From Microbacterium sp. AK031 (lineage in GTDB: Bacteria > Actinomycetota > Actinomycetes > Actinomycetales > Microbacteriaceae), in assembly GCF_024807145.1 (NCBI RefSeq), contig NZ_JANUCA010000005.1, positions 124,001-188,000 of the forward strand: DNA of 64,000 nt, in the 5' to 3' direction. Positions within the stretch are counted from its first letter, which is position 1, and each line of letters opens with the position of its first letter. Below are positions 37,513-46,600 of the stretch, piece by piece. Made by a program: the position numbers and the translations under genes. Under the pieces are notes generated by a model, which saw only the letters and a list, made by a program, of their open reading frames with translations, searched no databases and was not told the DNA's origin.

Positions 37513-38215
37513 CTGGCACCTCATACCGCAACTCCAGCCGCGAAGGAAACGCCGTCCGCACCTGCCAGTCGCTGGGGATCGCGTCGGAAAGCTCGACCGG
37601 CGTGTACGCCCGGCGGATGCTGGTGAGCCCATCGGCACGGATGAAGGAGCCCGCAAGCAGGTTGCTCGCGAATGGCAGGGTGCCCGCGGCGAACCCCAGG
37701 TATGCGAGCCGACTGCGTGCGATGTCCCGATGGATGACGACACCACCGCGGGAGATGAGCGCGGCAGAATCCCGCAGCAGCGCCGTCAGCTCGGCATCGC
37801 TCAGGTGGTGCAGCAGATGGTTGGAGATCACGATGTCGAAGACCTCTCCGGCATCCACGAGTTCGCTCGTAAAGGCACAGCGATACTCGACGCCGCCGCG
37901 GCGGCCTCGTGCCCACCGGATGGCTCTCTCGTCGGCATCCAGTGCCGTGACCTCGACCGCCAGCCCGTCGCGACTGGACCAGGCGGCGAGCGCCCGTGAC
38001 ACATCCCCGCCGCCCGCGCCGACGTCGAGAACTCGCAGCGACTGCTTTCGCGCCCGCGGACGGATGTCCCGTCGGTACACGGCTCGCCATCGCGAGACGA
38101 CCGCATTGATCAGGGCGAAGCGCTCGTAGGTGCGCTCCAGCATCGCGTGATCCGCATCCGGATCGTCCATCAACTCACGTTCGTCGACGGCGCGAGCTGA
38201 GAGATCAGCTCTCAT
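37499..38215 (-). CDS. Class I SAM-dependent methyltransferase (operon with type III PKS)
   Basis: A 238-residue protein with SAM-binding motif LDVGAGGGDVSRALA near residues 63-77, acidic VTALDADERAI near 89, and NHLLHHLSDAEL near 131. It overlaps the PKS gene by 11 bases and the flavoprotein gene by 14, so it is co-translated. By context it would O- or C-methylate an alkylresorcinol or quinone. SrsB of Streptomyces has the same role, although I cannot tell from sequence whether the folds match. Confidence 0.78.
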   Translation of the reverse strand: MRADLSARAVDERELMDDPDADHAMLERTYERFALINAVVSRWRAVYRRDIRPRARKQSLRVLDVGAGGGDVSRALAAWSSRDGLAVEVTALDADERAIRWARGRRGGVEYRCAFTSELVDAGEVFDIVISNHLLHHLSDAELTALLRDSAALISRGGVVIHRDIARSRLAYLGFAAGTLPFASNLLAGSFIRADGLTSIRRAYTPVELSDAIPSDWQVRTAFPSRLELRYEVPDAGP

Positions 38216-39377
38216 GGCTCCCCGGTGCCACGACGGTCATCAGCGCGCACTCGGCCGTGAGCCCCGGGCCGAACGCCATCGCCGCCACGCGTTCGCCGTT
38301 CTGTGCGCCTTCGTCCAGGATCCGCTGCATGACGAACAGCACCGTCGCGCTGGACATGTTGCCGTACTGCCGCAGCACCTCCCTCGCGGGTACGAGCTGC
38401 GCGTCCGAGAGGAGCAGCTTCTCCTGGACCCGATCCAGAATGCTCCGGCCACCGGGATGGATGGCCCAGTGCGCAATGTGCTCTCCGATCGAATCGTCCG
38501 CGAACGCCCCGGCCAACGGCTCCTCCGCTGCGTACAGCGGCCTGAGCGCATCGTGGATGTGATCGCCGATGAGCTGCGGAACCGCCGTGGACAGGACCAT
38601 CTCGAACCCGTGGTCCCCGATCGTCCATGCCATGTCCTCCTTGCCCTCCGGGATGATGCCGGTGTGGAACCGGTCCAGGGCGAGGCCGGCGACCTCGGAG
38701 CCGAAGGTTCGCGAAGTGACGAGCCCAGCCGCCGCACCATCCGCGAACAGCGACGTCGCCACGATCATGTCCGGGTCGTCGGTCGAGCGCAGATGCAGCG
38801 TGCACAGCTCCACACTGACGACCAGCACCACGGCATCCGGATCTCCGCCGCAGAACTCGCTCGCCGCACGCAGCGCGGGCATCGAGGCGTAGCAGCCCAT
38901 GAAGCCGAAGTGCTGACGACGCACGCCGTCTCGCAGTCCGAGGGCGCGGACGATCTCGTAATCCGGGCCCGGCGCGTAGAACCCCGTGCAGGAGACGGTG
39001 ATGACGTGCGTGACATCGGCAGCGGTGATGTCTGGGTCCGCATCGAGCGTGCGTCTGGCCGCCTCGACGAACAGCCGCCCCGCCTCACGGATGTACACCT
39101 CGTTGCGCGCCTTCGTACCCGGCTCGAGCAGCAGGCCGGTGTCGCGGTCGAAGAACTGCGGCTCATCGTTGTCAGCGGTGAACGACAGCTCTTCCAGCAC
39201 CGTGTGCCGGGTGTCGATCCCCGATCCGTTGAACGATGCCGAGACGATGCGCTTGGCCAGGCGACTGATCTCCGGCTGCGCGGCGAAGACGTCGCGCACC
39301 TCTTCCTGCACCAGCACTGTCTCTGGGACGATCGTCTGAATGGAACGGAGCATGGGAGCAGGCGTCATGTGTGTCAC
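38205..39377 (-). CDS. Type III polyketide synthase (alkylresorcinol/alkylpyrone type)
   Basis: A 390-residue chalcone/stilbene-synthase-fold enzyme. The catalytic triad is intact: Cys162 in GFMGCYASMPAL, His307 in AIHPGGRSILD and Asn340 in YGNMSSAT. Bacterial members of this group extend long acyl starters with malonyl-CoA to give alkylresorcinols or alkylpyrones. The start is GTG 39377 or ATG 39368; neither has a strong ribosome binding site. It leads the synthase-methyltransferase-hydroxylase operon. Confidence 0.9.
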   Translation of the reverse strand: MTHMTPAPMLRSIQTIVPETVLVQEEVRDVFAAQPEISRLAKRIVSASFNGSGIDTRHTVLEELSFTADNDEPQFFDRDTGLLLEPGTKARNEVYIREAGRLFVEAARRTLDADPDITAADVTHVITVSCTGFYAPGPDYEIVRALGLRDGVRRQHFGFMGCYASMPALRAASEFCGGDPDAVVLVVSVELCTLHLRSTDDPDMIVATSLFADGAAAGLVTSRTFGSEVAGLALDRFHTGIIPEGKEDMAWTIGDHGFEMVLSTAVPQLIGDHIHDALRPLYAAEEPLAGAFADDSIGEHIAHWAIHPGGRSILDRVQEKLLLSDAQLVPAREVLRQYGNMSSATVLFVMQRILDEGAQNGERVAAMAFGPGLTAECALMTVVAPGSHES

Positions 39378-39416
39378 TCAAGCACGACACGGGCTTCGCA
39401 GGGAAGGGGGTTGCGC

Positions 39417-40064
39417 TCAGAATCCGAGTGCGCGGGCGAGCTTCGATGCGGATGCCGCATGCCTGCCGCCCGCGGAGAAGATCGCAGCCTCGACCGCAGT
39501 GAAGAAGGCCTCACGCCCCGCAGCATCCGCGGGTGCGGCAGGGCCCAGCTCCATCTCCCATTCGCGCCATTCGCGCTCTGTCCCAGAACGAAGATCCGTG
39601 GCGTGCACGCGATCATCGACGAACTCGGCGACGACGCCATCCGGTCCTGTGAGCAGATAGGCCGTGCGGTCGTTGCGGATGCGCGCGAGCGGGGTGAGCG
39701 GATCGGTCGTCCATTCCGAGATCGCAGTGGCGACGGCAGCCGGCACTCCATCGGTCTCACCGAGCGGCCACCCCAGTTCGAGTCGGCCATCTCCCTGACG
39801 CGGACCCTTGACGTGCCAGCCCTCGTCCGGCCCTCCGGTGCGGCGACGCAGCGCCACGCCGGCGCGCGACAGCGCAGCATCCGCGGTGTCGAAGTACCGG
39901 GCATCGAGCGCGCGATGCTCGCCGGAGGTCACCGCATCCACGCCCGGAGCCGCGTCCCAGACCGGCAGGGGCGTAGCCGTGTCGACGTCGTACTTGCGCT
40001 CGACCTCGACCGTGCGAGAAGGCTCAGAGTTCGATGAACCGGTCTCAGATGGATCAGTCGTCAC
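39417..40064 (-). CDS. CYTH-domain protein (triphosphate tunnel metalloenzyme family)
   Basis: A 215-residue protein starting at GTG 40064. The CYTH hallmark EVERKYDV lies near residue 20, with RYFDTADAALSRAGVALRRR and KGPRQGDGRLEL downstream, which line the triphosphate tunnel, and EWEMELG near 170. Family members hydrolyse triphosphates or are adenylate cyclases; the true substrate is unknown. The start overlaps the end of the small gene upstream by 11 bases, which supports GTG 40064 over a longer opening. Confidence 0.83.
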   Translation of the reverse strand: MTTDPSETGSSNSEPSRTVEVERKYDVDTATPLPVWDAAPGVDAVTSGEHRALDARYFDTADAALSRAGVALRRRTGGPDEGWHVKGPRQGDGRLELGWPLGETDGVPAAVATAISEWTTDPLTPLARIRNDRTAYLLTGPDGVVAEFVDDRVHATDLRSGTEREWREWEMELGPAAPADAAGREAFFTAVEAAIFSAGGRHAASASKLARALGF

Positions 40065-40269
40065 TGGGCGTGATGTCGTCGCTGGACTCGACGAACCAGA
40101 ATCCCACCTCGGTGGGTCCGTCACTCGCGCCGGTGTTCGCCGCGGCGCTGCCTCGTCGGTAGATGACCTGAGTCGCGCCGTACGGAGCGATCAGGCTGTC
40201 CTGCTCGATGTTCTCGAGCGGAAGGATCTGCCCGTCGAGCGGGCCGTCGTGAAGTCGTGCGATTGCCAT
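40054..40269 (-). CDS. Small conserved-looking hypothetical protein
   Basis: A 71-residue protein starting MAIARLHDGPLDGQILPLEN and ending with an acidic tail (ESSDDITPSDD). I do not recognise a domain. It looks beta-rich and soluble, with no signal or membrane segment. GGTGAG lies seven bases before the ATG, and its 3' end overlaps the CYTH gene by 11 bases, so it is probably translated with it. A much longer open frame upstream (to 40833) is ignored because it runs antisense through the peptidase region. Confidence 0.6.
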   Translation of the reverse strand: MAIARLHDGPLDGQILPLENIEQDSLIAPYGATQVIYRRGSAAANTGASDGPTEVGFWFVESSDDITPSDD

Positions 40270-40319
40270 GTGCTCACCATAGTCCTGAGTGCGTCGGTCG
40301 TGAGTATGGCGCACGGTAC

Positions 40320-40802
40320 TCATCCTGCGGCGACGCCGAGCGCTGCACCGATGATCATCCAGGGGCCGAAGGCGATACGTGTGGAGCGGTCCGCCCGGCG
40401 GAACGCCATGAGGGCGAGAGCGTAGAGCGCGCCGAGGACGAAGGCGGATGCCGCACCGACGGCGAGAGCCTGCCACCCGTGCCAGCCGAGCACCAGGCCG
40501 ATGACAGCCGCGAGCTTCACGTCTCCCCCGCCTATGCCGCCTCTGCTCGTGGTGCGCAGCACGGCGTAGAGACCGCCGAGCACCAGCATCCCGATCACAC
40601 CGCCGATCAGGGAACCGCTGCGACCCGTCACGAGGGCGTCGATTCCCGCCAGCGCCAGCACCGCAGCCAGCGTCGGCAGCACGATCCGGTTCGGCAGCCG
40701 GTGCGTGCGCGCGTCGATCACGAGCAGCCAGACTCCGATGCCGACCAATCCGATGTGCACGAGCACGACGATCACGTCGTGCAGCACCGGTGCAGAAGGC
40801 AT
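40320..40802 (-). CDS. A24-family prepilin peptidase-like protein
   Basis: A 160-residue polytopic protein with about five hydrophobic helices. The two catalytic aspartates of A24 peptidases are visible, in LVIDARTHRLPNR near residue 30 and in the GxGD motif GIGGGDVKLAA near 93. The N-terminal methyltransferase domain of TadV/PilD is missing, as usual for short archaeal and actinobacterial members. No pilus genes are nearby, so the substrate is unclear. Confidence 0.82.
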   Translation of the reverse strand: MPSAPVLHDVIVVLVHIGLVGIGVWLLVIDARTHRLPNRIVLPTLAAVLALAGIDALVTGRSGSLIGGVIGMLVLGGLYAVLRTTSRGGIGGGDVKLAAVIGLVLGWHGWQALAVGAASAFVLGALYALALMAFRRADRSTRIAFGPWMIIGAALGVAAG

Positions 40803-40878
40803 GCCGAAAGGCTACGAGAACGGCGGATGTCACGGGTGGGGCCTGTGGATAACCCGTCGGGTGGCTCGTCCGAACGTC

Positions 40879-41169
40879 TCAGAGATCGATGATGTCGAGA
40901 TCGACGGTGAGCATGTCGCCTTCTTCGATGCCCTGCGCGTCGCGGATCGCCTTCTTCAACGGCAGCACGAATGCGGTTCCGCTGAAGAAGATCGAGGTCC
41001 GCCAGACGGAGGCGCCGATCCGGGCCTGCACCCGCAGCGAGCCGAAACCCCGCTGCGGCGCGGGCAGCTCGCGAAGCTCCAGCGAGAGCTCCTCAGGCAG
41101 AGTCGCGAAATACCACGCCTCCACGCGCTTGTCCCAGCGCGTGACCGGACTCTCGAACTCGATCTGCAT
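40879..41169 (-). CDS. DUF1905-domain protein
   Basis: A 96-residue beta-rich protein. MQIEFESPVTRWDKRVEAWYF at the start, GSLRVQARIGASVWRTSIF in the middle and AIRDAQGIEEGDMLTVDLDI at the end match DUF1905, a small double-psi-barrel-like family of unknown function. It is transcribed away from the imuA' promoter. A role in DNA repair is not supported beyond adjacency. Confidence 0.82.
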   Translation of the reverse strand: MQIEFESPVTRWDKRVEAWYFATLPEELSLELRELPAPQRGFGSLRVQARIGASVWRTSIFFSGTAFVLPLKKAIRDAQGIEEGDMLTVDLDIIDL

Positions 41170-41193
41170 GCGTCAACGCTAGCGCGTCACCCG

Positions 41194-41216
41194 TTGTCAG
41201 ATGTACGAATTACCAT
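41194..41216 (+). promoter_or_regulatory. PafBC-type (RecA-NDp) DNA-damage promoter of imuA'-imuB-dnaE2
   Basis: TTGTCAGAT (41194-41202), exactly eight bases, then TACCAT (41211-41216) fits the mycobacterial RecA-NDp consensus TTGTCRGTG-N8-TANNNT except for two weak positions. Transcription would start near 41223, giving a leader of about 40 bases before ATG 41263. I find no LexA box of the TCGAAC-N4-GTTCGA kind in this gap. The match is seen; PafBC use is an inference from mycobacteria. Confidence 0.65.
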
Positions 41217-41262
41217 GAGAGCACCACTTGCTTTATTCGCAGATAGATTCGAGGATGGATGC

Positions 41263-42051
41263 ATGGGCACCGCATTCCCCGCCCCCTCCGCTCTCCCTCG
41301 CGAGGGCAACGCCTCCCGCGAGGGCAACGCCTCCCGCGCGCAGGAGGTGTACCGCCTGCGCGGCGAGATCGCCCGCATGCAGCGGCGGCGCAGCGATGTG
41401 CCCTTCCTCCCCCTCGATCCCGCCCTCGAGGGCCTCCTGCCCGATCCCGGGCTGCGGGTCGGCTCCTCCTACTCCCTCTCTCCGTCACCCAGCCTCCTGG
41501 GCGCTCTGCTCGCCGCCCCCTCGCAGAAGGGATCGTGGTGCGCGATCATCGGCATGCCCACGATCGGCGTCGAGGCGATGGCCGGCTTCGGTGTCGAGTT
41601 GGAGCGTCTCGTCCTCGTGCCGGATCCCGGTCCGCGCTGGCTCACGGTCGCCACTGCGCTCTCCGAGGTGATCCCTCTCATCGCGGTGCATCCGCGCAGC
41701 AGGGTCGCCGACGCCGACATCGCCCGGTTGAACGCACGCCTGCGCGATCGCGGCTGCACACTGCTGGTGACTGCGCCCTGGCCGCAGAGTGAGGCGACGA
41801 TCCGCGTGGAGGAGACCGAGTGGCACGGCCTGGGCTCCGGCTGGGGGCTCCTCGCCGATCGCACCGTGACCCTGCGCGCATCAGGACGGCGACATGAGGC
41901 TCCGAGCCGGGTGCGGGTGCGAATGCCCACCTCTCTCGGCCGCGTGGATGCCGCGCCGGCACCCCTGCGTCCGGTGGCGCCGTTGCCAGTGCCCGCACAC
42001 GCATCTCAGCCGATCACCGTCGAATCCGACAGGTGGGCGGTGGCCGGATGA
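41263..42051 (+). CDS. imuA': ImuA' translesion-synthesis accessory protein
   Basis: A 262-residue RecA-like accessory protein. EVYRLRGEIARMQ near 30, the SYSLSPSPSLLGALLA and WCAIIGMPTIGVEAMAGFGVE blocks, and ADADIARLNARLRDRGCTLLV resemble a degenerate RecA core without a clear Walker A, as in actinobacterial ImuA'. It partners ImuB and DnaE2 in mutagenic bypass. ATG 41263 (GAGGA upstream) is preferred to ATG 41215, which would sit on the -10 box. It overlaps imuB by ATGA. Confidence 0.82.
   Translation: MGTAFPAPSALPREGNASREGNASRAQEVYRLRGEIARMQRRRSDVPFLPLDPALEGLLPDPGLRVGSSYSLSPSPSLLGALLAAPSQKGSWCAIIGMPTIGVEAMAGFGVELERLVLVPDPGPRWLTVATALSEVIPLIAVHPRSRVADADIARLNARLRDRGCTLLVTAPWPQSEATIRVEETEWHGLGSGWGLLADRTVTLRASGRRHEAPSRVRVRMPTSLGRVDAAPAPLRPVAPLPVPAHASQPITVESDRWAVAG
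41301..41336 (+). repeat. 18-bp tandem duplication near the imuA' start
   Basis: The unit CGAGGGCAACGCCTCCCG occurs twice in a row (41301-41318, 41319-41336), duplicating the residues REGNAS in frame. Confidence 0.9.
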
Positions 42052-43601
42052 GCATGCCTCCTCGTCATCTCGTGCTGTGGCTGCCGGACTGGCCGGTGCG
42101 GGCGGCACTCGGAGCGCCACCTGGGGATGAGCCCGTCGCGGTCGTGCAGGCGAACATCGTGATCGCGTGTTCGTCATCCGCCCGTGCACAGGGAGTACGT
42201 CGAGGCCAACGCCGTCGGCTCGCGCAGACTCGCTCCCCTGCGCTGCGCCTGATTCCGGCAGACGCCCGCCGTGACGAGCGGGCCTTCCTGCCCGTGCTTC
42301 GCCTGCTGGAGGAGCTGGTGCCCGGCGTCCAGCCGCTGCGCCCTGGACTCGCCGCACTGCGCGCCCGCGGCGCCGCGCGCTACTACGGCGGAGAGGAGCA
42401 GTCAGCGCTGCACCTCATCGAGGCCCTCGCCGAGCACGATCATCCCGGCACTCGCGCGGCCATCGCCGATGGACTCTTCACTGCAGAGCAGGCTGCGCGC
42501 CTGGCTGCACCGGCCCTTGTCGTCGCCCCTGGCGGATCGCAGGAGTTCCTCGCCCCTCTCCCCGTGCAGGCGCTGGGAGACGAAGAGGTGACCGCGCTGC
42601 TCGAGAGACTGGGCATCCGCACCCTTGCGGAGTTCGCCGCGCTTGCCGAGACCGACGTCCGCGATCGACTGGGCGAGCGCGGTGCGCGGTTGCATGCTCT
42701 GGCCTCCGGCGCCGATTCCCGGCCGCTGGTACCGCAGCATCCCGAGCCGGAGCTCGCCCGCGAGATCGTGTTCGAGAGCCCTCTCGAGCAGGCTGATCAG
42801 GTGGCGTTCGCGGTGCGGCAGACAGCGGATGCCGTCACCGCAGCCCTCGCAGAACTCTCTCAGGTGTGCACCGAGGTGCGGATCGATCTGACCGACGATG
42901 ACGGAGCGATCTCGACGCGGGTGTGGCTGCACCCCACCTCCTTCGAGGCGAGCGACCTGGTCGATCGGGTGCGCTGGCAGCTGGAGTCTCTTTCCGCCCC
43001 CACGAAGTCCGGCACTGCGAAAGCCGACACCGCGACGTCCGATCGCGCGCCTGTCGGTATCGCCGAGGTGCGGATCATGCCGACCAGGGTCGATGACAGC
43101 GCCCACCATCAGCCAGGGCTCTTCGGGCAGGGGCCGCAGCAGCGGCTGCACCACGCCGTCTCCCGAGTTCAGGCGATGCTCGGTCATCGCGGCGTGGTCA
43201 CCCCTGTTGTCGTCGGCGGGCGCCGCCTCGTCGATCGGCAGCTGCTCCAGCCCTGGGGAGACCGGGTCCCTTCGGAGCGCGATGCCGCCCTGCCCTGGCC
43301 CGGCAGTCTGCCTCCGCCGTATCCGTCCGAGGTCTTCAACCCGCCGCTGCCTGCACGAGTGGCTGGGGCAGATGGCACGCCGCCGCGGGTGGATGACCGT
43401 GGCGAGCTCTCCGCCGCCCCGGCATGGATCGAAGAGACAGCAGTTTCGAGTTGGGCGGGTCCATGGCCGCTGCGCGAGCGCGCTTGGGACAAAGACCAGG
43501 CCCGCCTCGCACAGCGTCTCCAGATCGTCGACGAGTCGCAGCGTGCCTGGCTGGTGCTCTGGGAAGACGACTCCTGGTGGGTCGAAGGGCGGTACCGCTG
43601 A
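42048..43601 (+). CDS. imuB: ImuB, catalytically inactive Y-family polymerase homologue
   Basis: A 517-residue protein with Y-polymerase layout. The opening LVLWLPDWPV replaces the acidic DMDxFF motif of active enzymes, and the usual SIDE region reads VQPLRPGLAAL without catalytic acids, so it should be a scaffold, as known for ImuB. LERLGIRTLAEFAALAETDVRDRLG (about 185-210) is the HhH thumb part. QPGLFG at 355-360 is a likely beta-clamp motif at the position of QLPLWG in mycobacterial ImuB. Its start overlaps imuA' (ATGA) and its stop overlaps dnaE2 (TGATG). Confidence 0.88.
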   Translation: MSMPPRHLVLWLPDWPVRAALGAPPGDEPVAVVQANIVIACSSSARAQGVRRGQRRRLAQTRSPALRLIPADARRDERAFLPVLRLLEELVPGVQPLRPGLAALRARGAARYYGGEEQSALHLIEALAEHDHPGTRAAIADGLFTAEQAARLAAPALVVAPGGSQEFLAPLPVQALGDEEVTALLERLGIRTLAEFAALAETDVRDRLGERGARLHALASGADSRPLVPQHPEPELAREIVFESPLEQADQVAFAVRQTADAVTAALAELSQVCTEVRIDLTDDDGAISTRVWLHPTSFEASDLVDRVRWQLESLSAPTKSGTAKADTATSDRAPVGIAEVRIMPTRVDDSAHHQPGLFGQGPQQRLHHAVSRVQAMLGHRGVVTPVVVGGRRLVDRQLLQPWGDRVPSERDAALPWPGSLPPPYPSEVFNPPLPARVAGADGTPPRVDDRGELSAAPAWIEETAVSSWAGPWPLRERAWDKDQARLAQRLQIVDESQRAWLVLWEDDSWWVEGRYR

Positions 43602-46600
43602 TGGGCTGGCACAACCCTCCGCTGACTTGGAAGGAGCTCGAGCAGACCCTCAGCGGGCGCGCACCCTCTGAGCCGGCAGAGCCCAGGCCGCGACCCGATC
43701 CAGGGCCGGTCAGCCACCGACGGGTTCCGACAGCCCCGCCGACGATCACCCCACCCGAAGACGCCGTGCCGTACGCCGAGCTGCACGCGCACACGTCGTA
43801 TTCGTTTCTCGACGGCGCTTCATCCGCCGAAGAACTGCTCGCCGAGGCCACTCGACTCGGACTCACGGCTCTCGCGATCACCGACCACGACGGCTTCTAC
43901 GGCGCCGCCAGGTTCGCCGAGGTCGCCGATCTGATGAAGACCAGGGCGCTGGCCGAAGGACAGCGCGGAGCGCAGAGCGAACTGCAGACCGTCTTCGGCG
44001 CCGAGCTGTCGCTCGGGCTCCCCGCTCCGCAGGGCGGCGTTCCCGATCCCGTGGGAGAGCATCTGCTGGTGCTGGCTCGCGGACTCGAGGGATACCACCG
44101 CCTCTCGGGGGCGATCACCAGGGCGCAGTTGCGCGGCGGCGAGAAGGGCCGCCCGATCTACGACCTCGATGACCTGGCAGCGAGCGCGGACGGGAACTGG
44201 ACGATCCTCACCGGATGCCGCAAGGGCGGTGTGCGCCAAGGGCTCGAGGCAGGCGACGCCGCGGCACCGCTGCGCCGCCTCGTCGACCTGTTCGGCCGAG
44301 ACAGCATCGCCGTCGAGCTCTTCGACCACGGCGATCCGCAGGACACCCGCCGAAACGACGCCCTCGCCGACCTCGCCACCGCCCACCGTCTTCCCGTGGT
44401 GGCGACGAACAACGTTCACTACGCGACTCCGCAGCGCGCCGGACTCGCCGAGGCGATGGCGGCGGTGCGGGCGGTGCGCAGCATGGACGACATGGACGGC
44501 TGGCTGCCCTCCCACGGTGCAGCGCATCTGCGCAGCGGTGCGGAGATGACCGCGCGATTCCAGCGCTACCCCGGCGCGATCTCGCACGGCCTCCTCATCG
44601 CCGCGGAGTCAGCCTTCCCGCTGCGCCGTGCCCGTCCTGATCTGCCGAGGCAGAAGGTGCCGGAGGGGCACACCTCGATGAGCTGGCTGCGCCGACTGGT
44701 GTGGGATGCCGTCCCCGCCCGTTATCCCCGCCTCGACGCTGACGGACGTGCCAGGATCGAACGCGAGCTGAACGTGATCGAGGAGAAGGACTTCCCCGGC
44801 TACTTCCTGATCGTGCACGGCATCGTCACCGAGGCGAAACGCCGCGGCATCCTCTGCCAGGGCCGAGGGTCTGCCGCGGCGAGCGCCGTCTGCTATCTGC
44901 TCGGCATCACCGCGGTCGACCCGATCCTCTACGGCCTGCCGTTCGAGCGCTTCCTCGCCAGCACACGCGAGGAGGAGCCGGACATCGACGTAGACTTCGA
45001 CTCCGGCCGGCGCGAGGAGATCATCCAGTGGGTCTACAGCGAATACGGGCGCGAATGCGCGGCGCAGGTGGCGAACGTCATCCAGTACCGCCCGAAGAAC
45101 GCCGTGCGCGACATGGCGAGGGCGCTGGGCTACTCCCCCGGTCAGCAGGATGCCTGGTCGCGTCAGGTCGACGGCTGGGGTGCGGATCTGATGCCGGTGG
45201 ACGGGCACGACATCCCCGAGACGGTGCTGGAGTACGCAGGCGAGGTGCTGAAGGCGCCGCGGCACCTCGGCATCCACTCCGGCGGAATGGTGCTCACCGC
45301 CCGCCCGGTGGGAGAGGTCGTGCCCGTCGAGCACGCCCGGATGGAGAATCGCACCGTCATCCAGTGGGACAAAGACGATGCCGCTTGGATGGGGCTGGTC
45401 AAGTTCGACCTGCTGGGGCTGGGAATGCTCGCCGCACTGCAGAGCTGCTTCGAACTGATCGCCGCCTCCACCGGGGAGAGCTGGACGCTGGAGACCATCC
45501 CCAAGGAGGAGCCGGCGGTCTACGACATGCTCTGCCGTGCTGACTCGATCGGAGTGTTCCAGGTGGAGTCCCGCGCGCAGATCGGTCTGCTCCCCCGGCT
45601 GCAGCCACGCTGCTTCTACGATCTCGCCATCCAGATCGCCCTCATCCGGCCCGGCCCGATCCAGGGCGGCGCCGTGCACCCTTTCGTCCGGCGCAAGATG
45701 GAGAAGGATCGCATCGATGAGGAGAATCGCCGGCGAGCGGCCAGCGGCGAAGCTCCTGTGCCGATGGATATCCCCTATCCGCACCCGGTCCTGAAGCTGG
45801 CGTTGGAGCGCACCCTCGGTATCCCCATCTTCCAGGAGCAGCTCATCCAGATGGCCACGACGATCGGCGACTGCACGGCCGACGAGGCCGACACGCTTCG
45901 GCGTGCCATGGGCTCCAAACGCGGTCTGGAACGGATCGACAGCATCCGCAAGCAGCTCTACGCAGGAATGGAACGACACGGGCTCTCCCCCGAGCAAGCC
46001 GATCGCATCTACGAGCAGATCCAGGCGTTCTCGAACTTCGGCTTCGCCGAGTCGCACTCCCTGTCGTTCGCGCTGCTCGTCTACGCCAGCTCCTGGCTGA
46101 AGCTGCACTACCCCGCCGCCTTTCTCGCCGGCCTCCTGCGCTCTCAGCCGATGGGCTTCTACTCGGCGTCGACACTCACCGCCGACGCCAGACGGCACGA
46201 TGTGGAGGTGCGGCGCCCTGACCTGCACGCATCGGCGGCCACAGACTCTCTGGAGCCCCTGTCTCTGGAAGATCGGTCGGATTCCCCCGCGCCGACCGGG
46301 CGGGACTCCTGCCGCACGTACGAGCAGCCGACTGCGCCTCGTTTCGATCGGGACGCACCGGATGAGTCGGCAGCGCACCGCCGCGATGGCGGGTTCGCCG
46401 TGCGTCTGGGCCTCAGTGAGGTGCGCGGGATCGGGAAGCCGATGGCGGAGCGCATCGTGGCCGAACGCGAAGCGAACGGCCCCTATCGCGACCTGCATGA
46501 TCTGGTGCGGCGCACGGATGCCACATCGGCTCAGCTGGAGGCGCTGGCCACGGCGGGCGCCTTCGAGTGCCTCGGGTTGAAGCGACGCGAGGCGATCTGG

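Noticed and set aside
40270..40833. Extension of the 71-residue gene into a 259-codon frame
   Set aside because: The extra part is antisense-like shadow of the prepilin peptidase gene; a clear ATG with GGTGAG stands at 40269.
41215..41262. Upstream ATG (41215) as imuA' start
   Set aside because: It overlaps the TACCAT -10 box and has no ribosome binding site; ATG 41263 has GAGGA.
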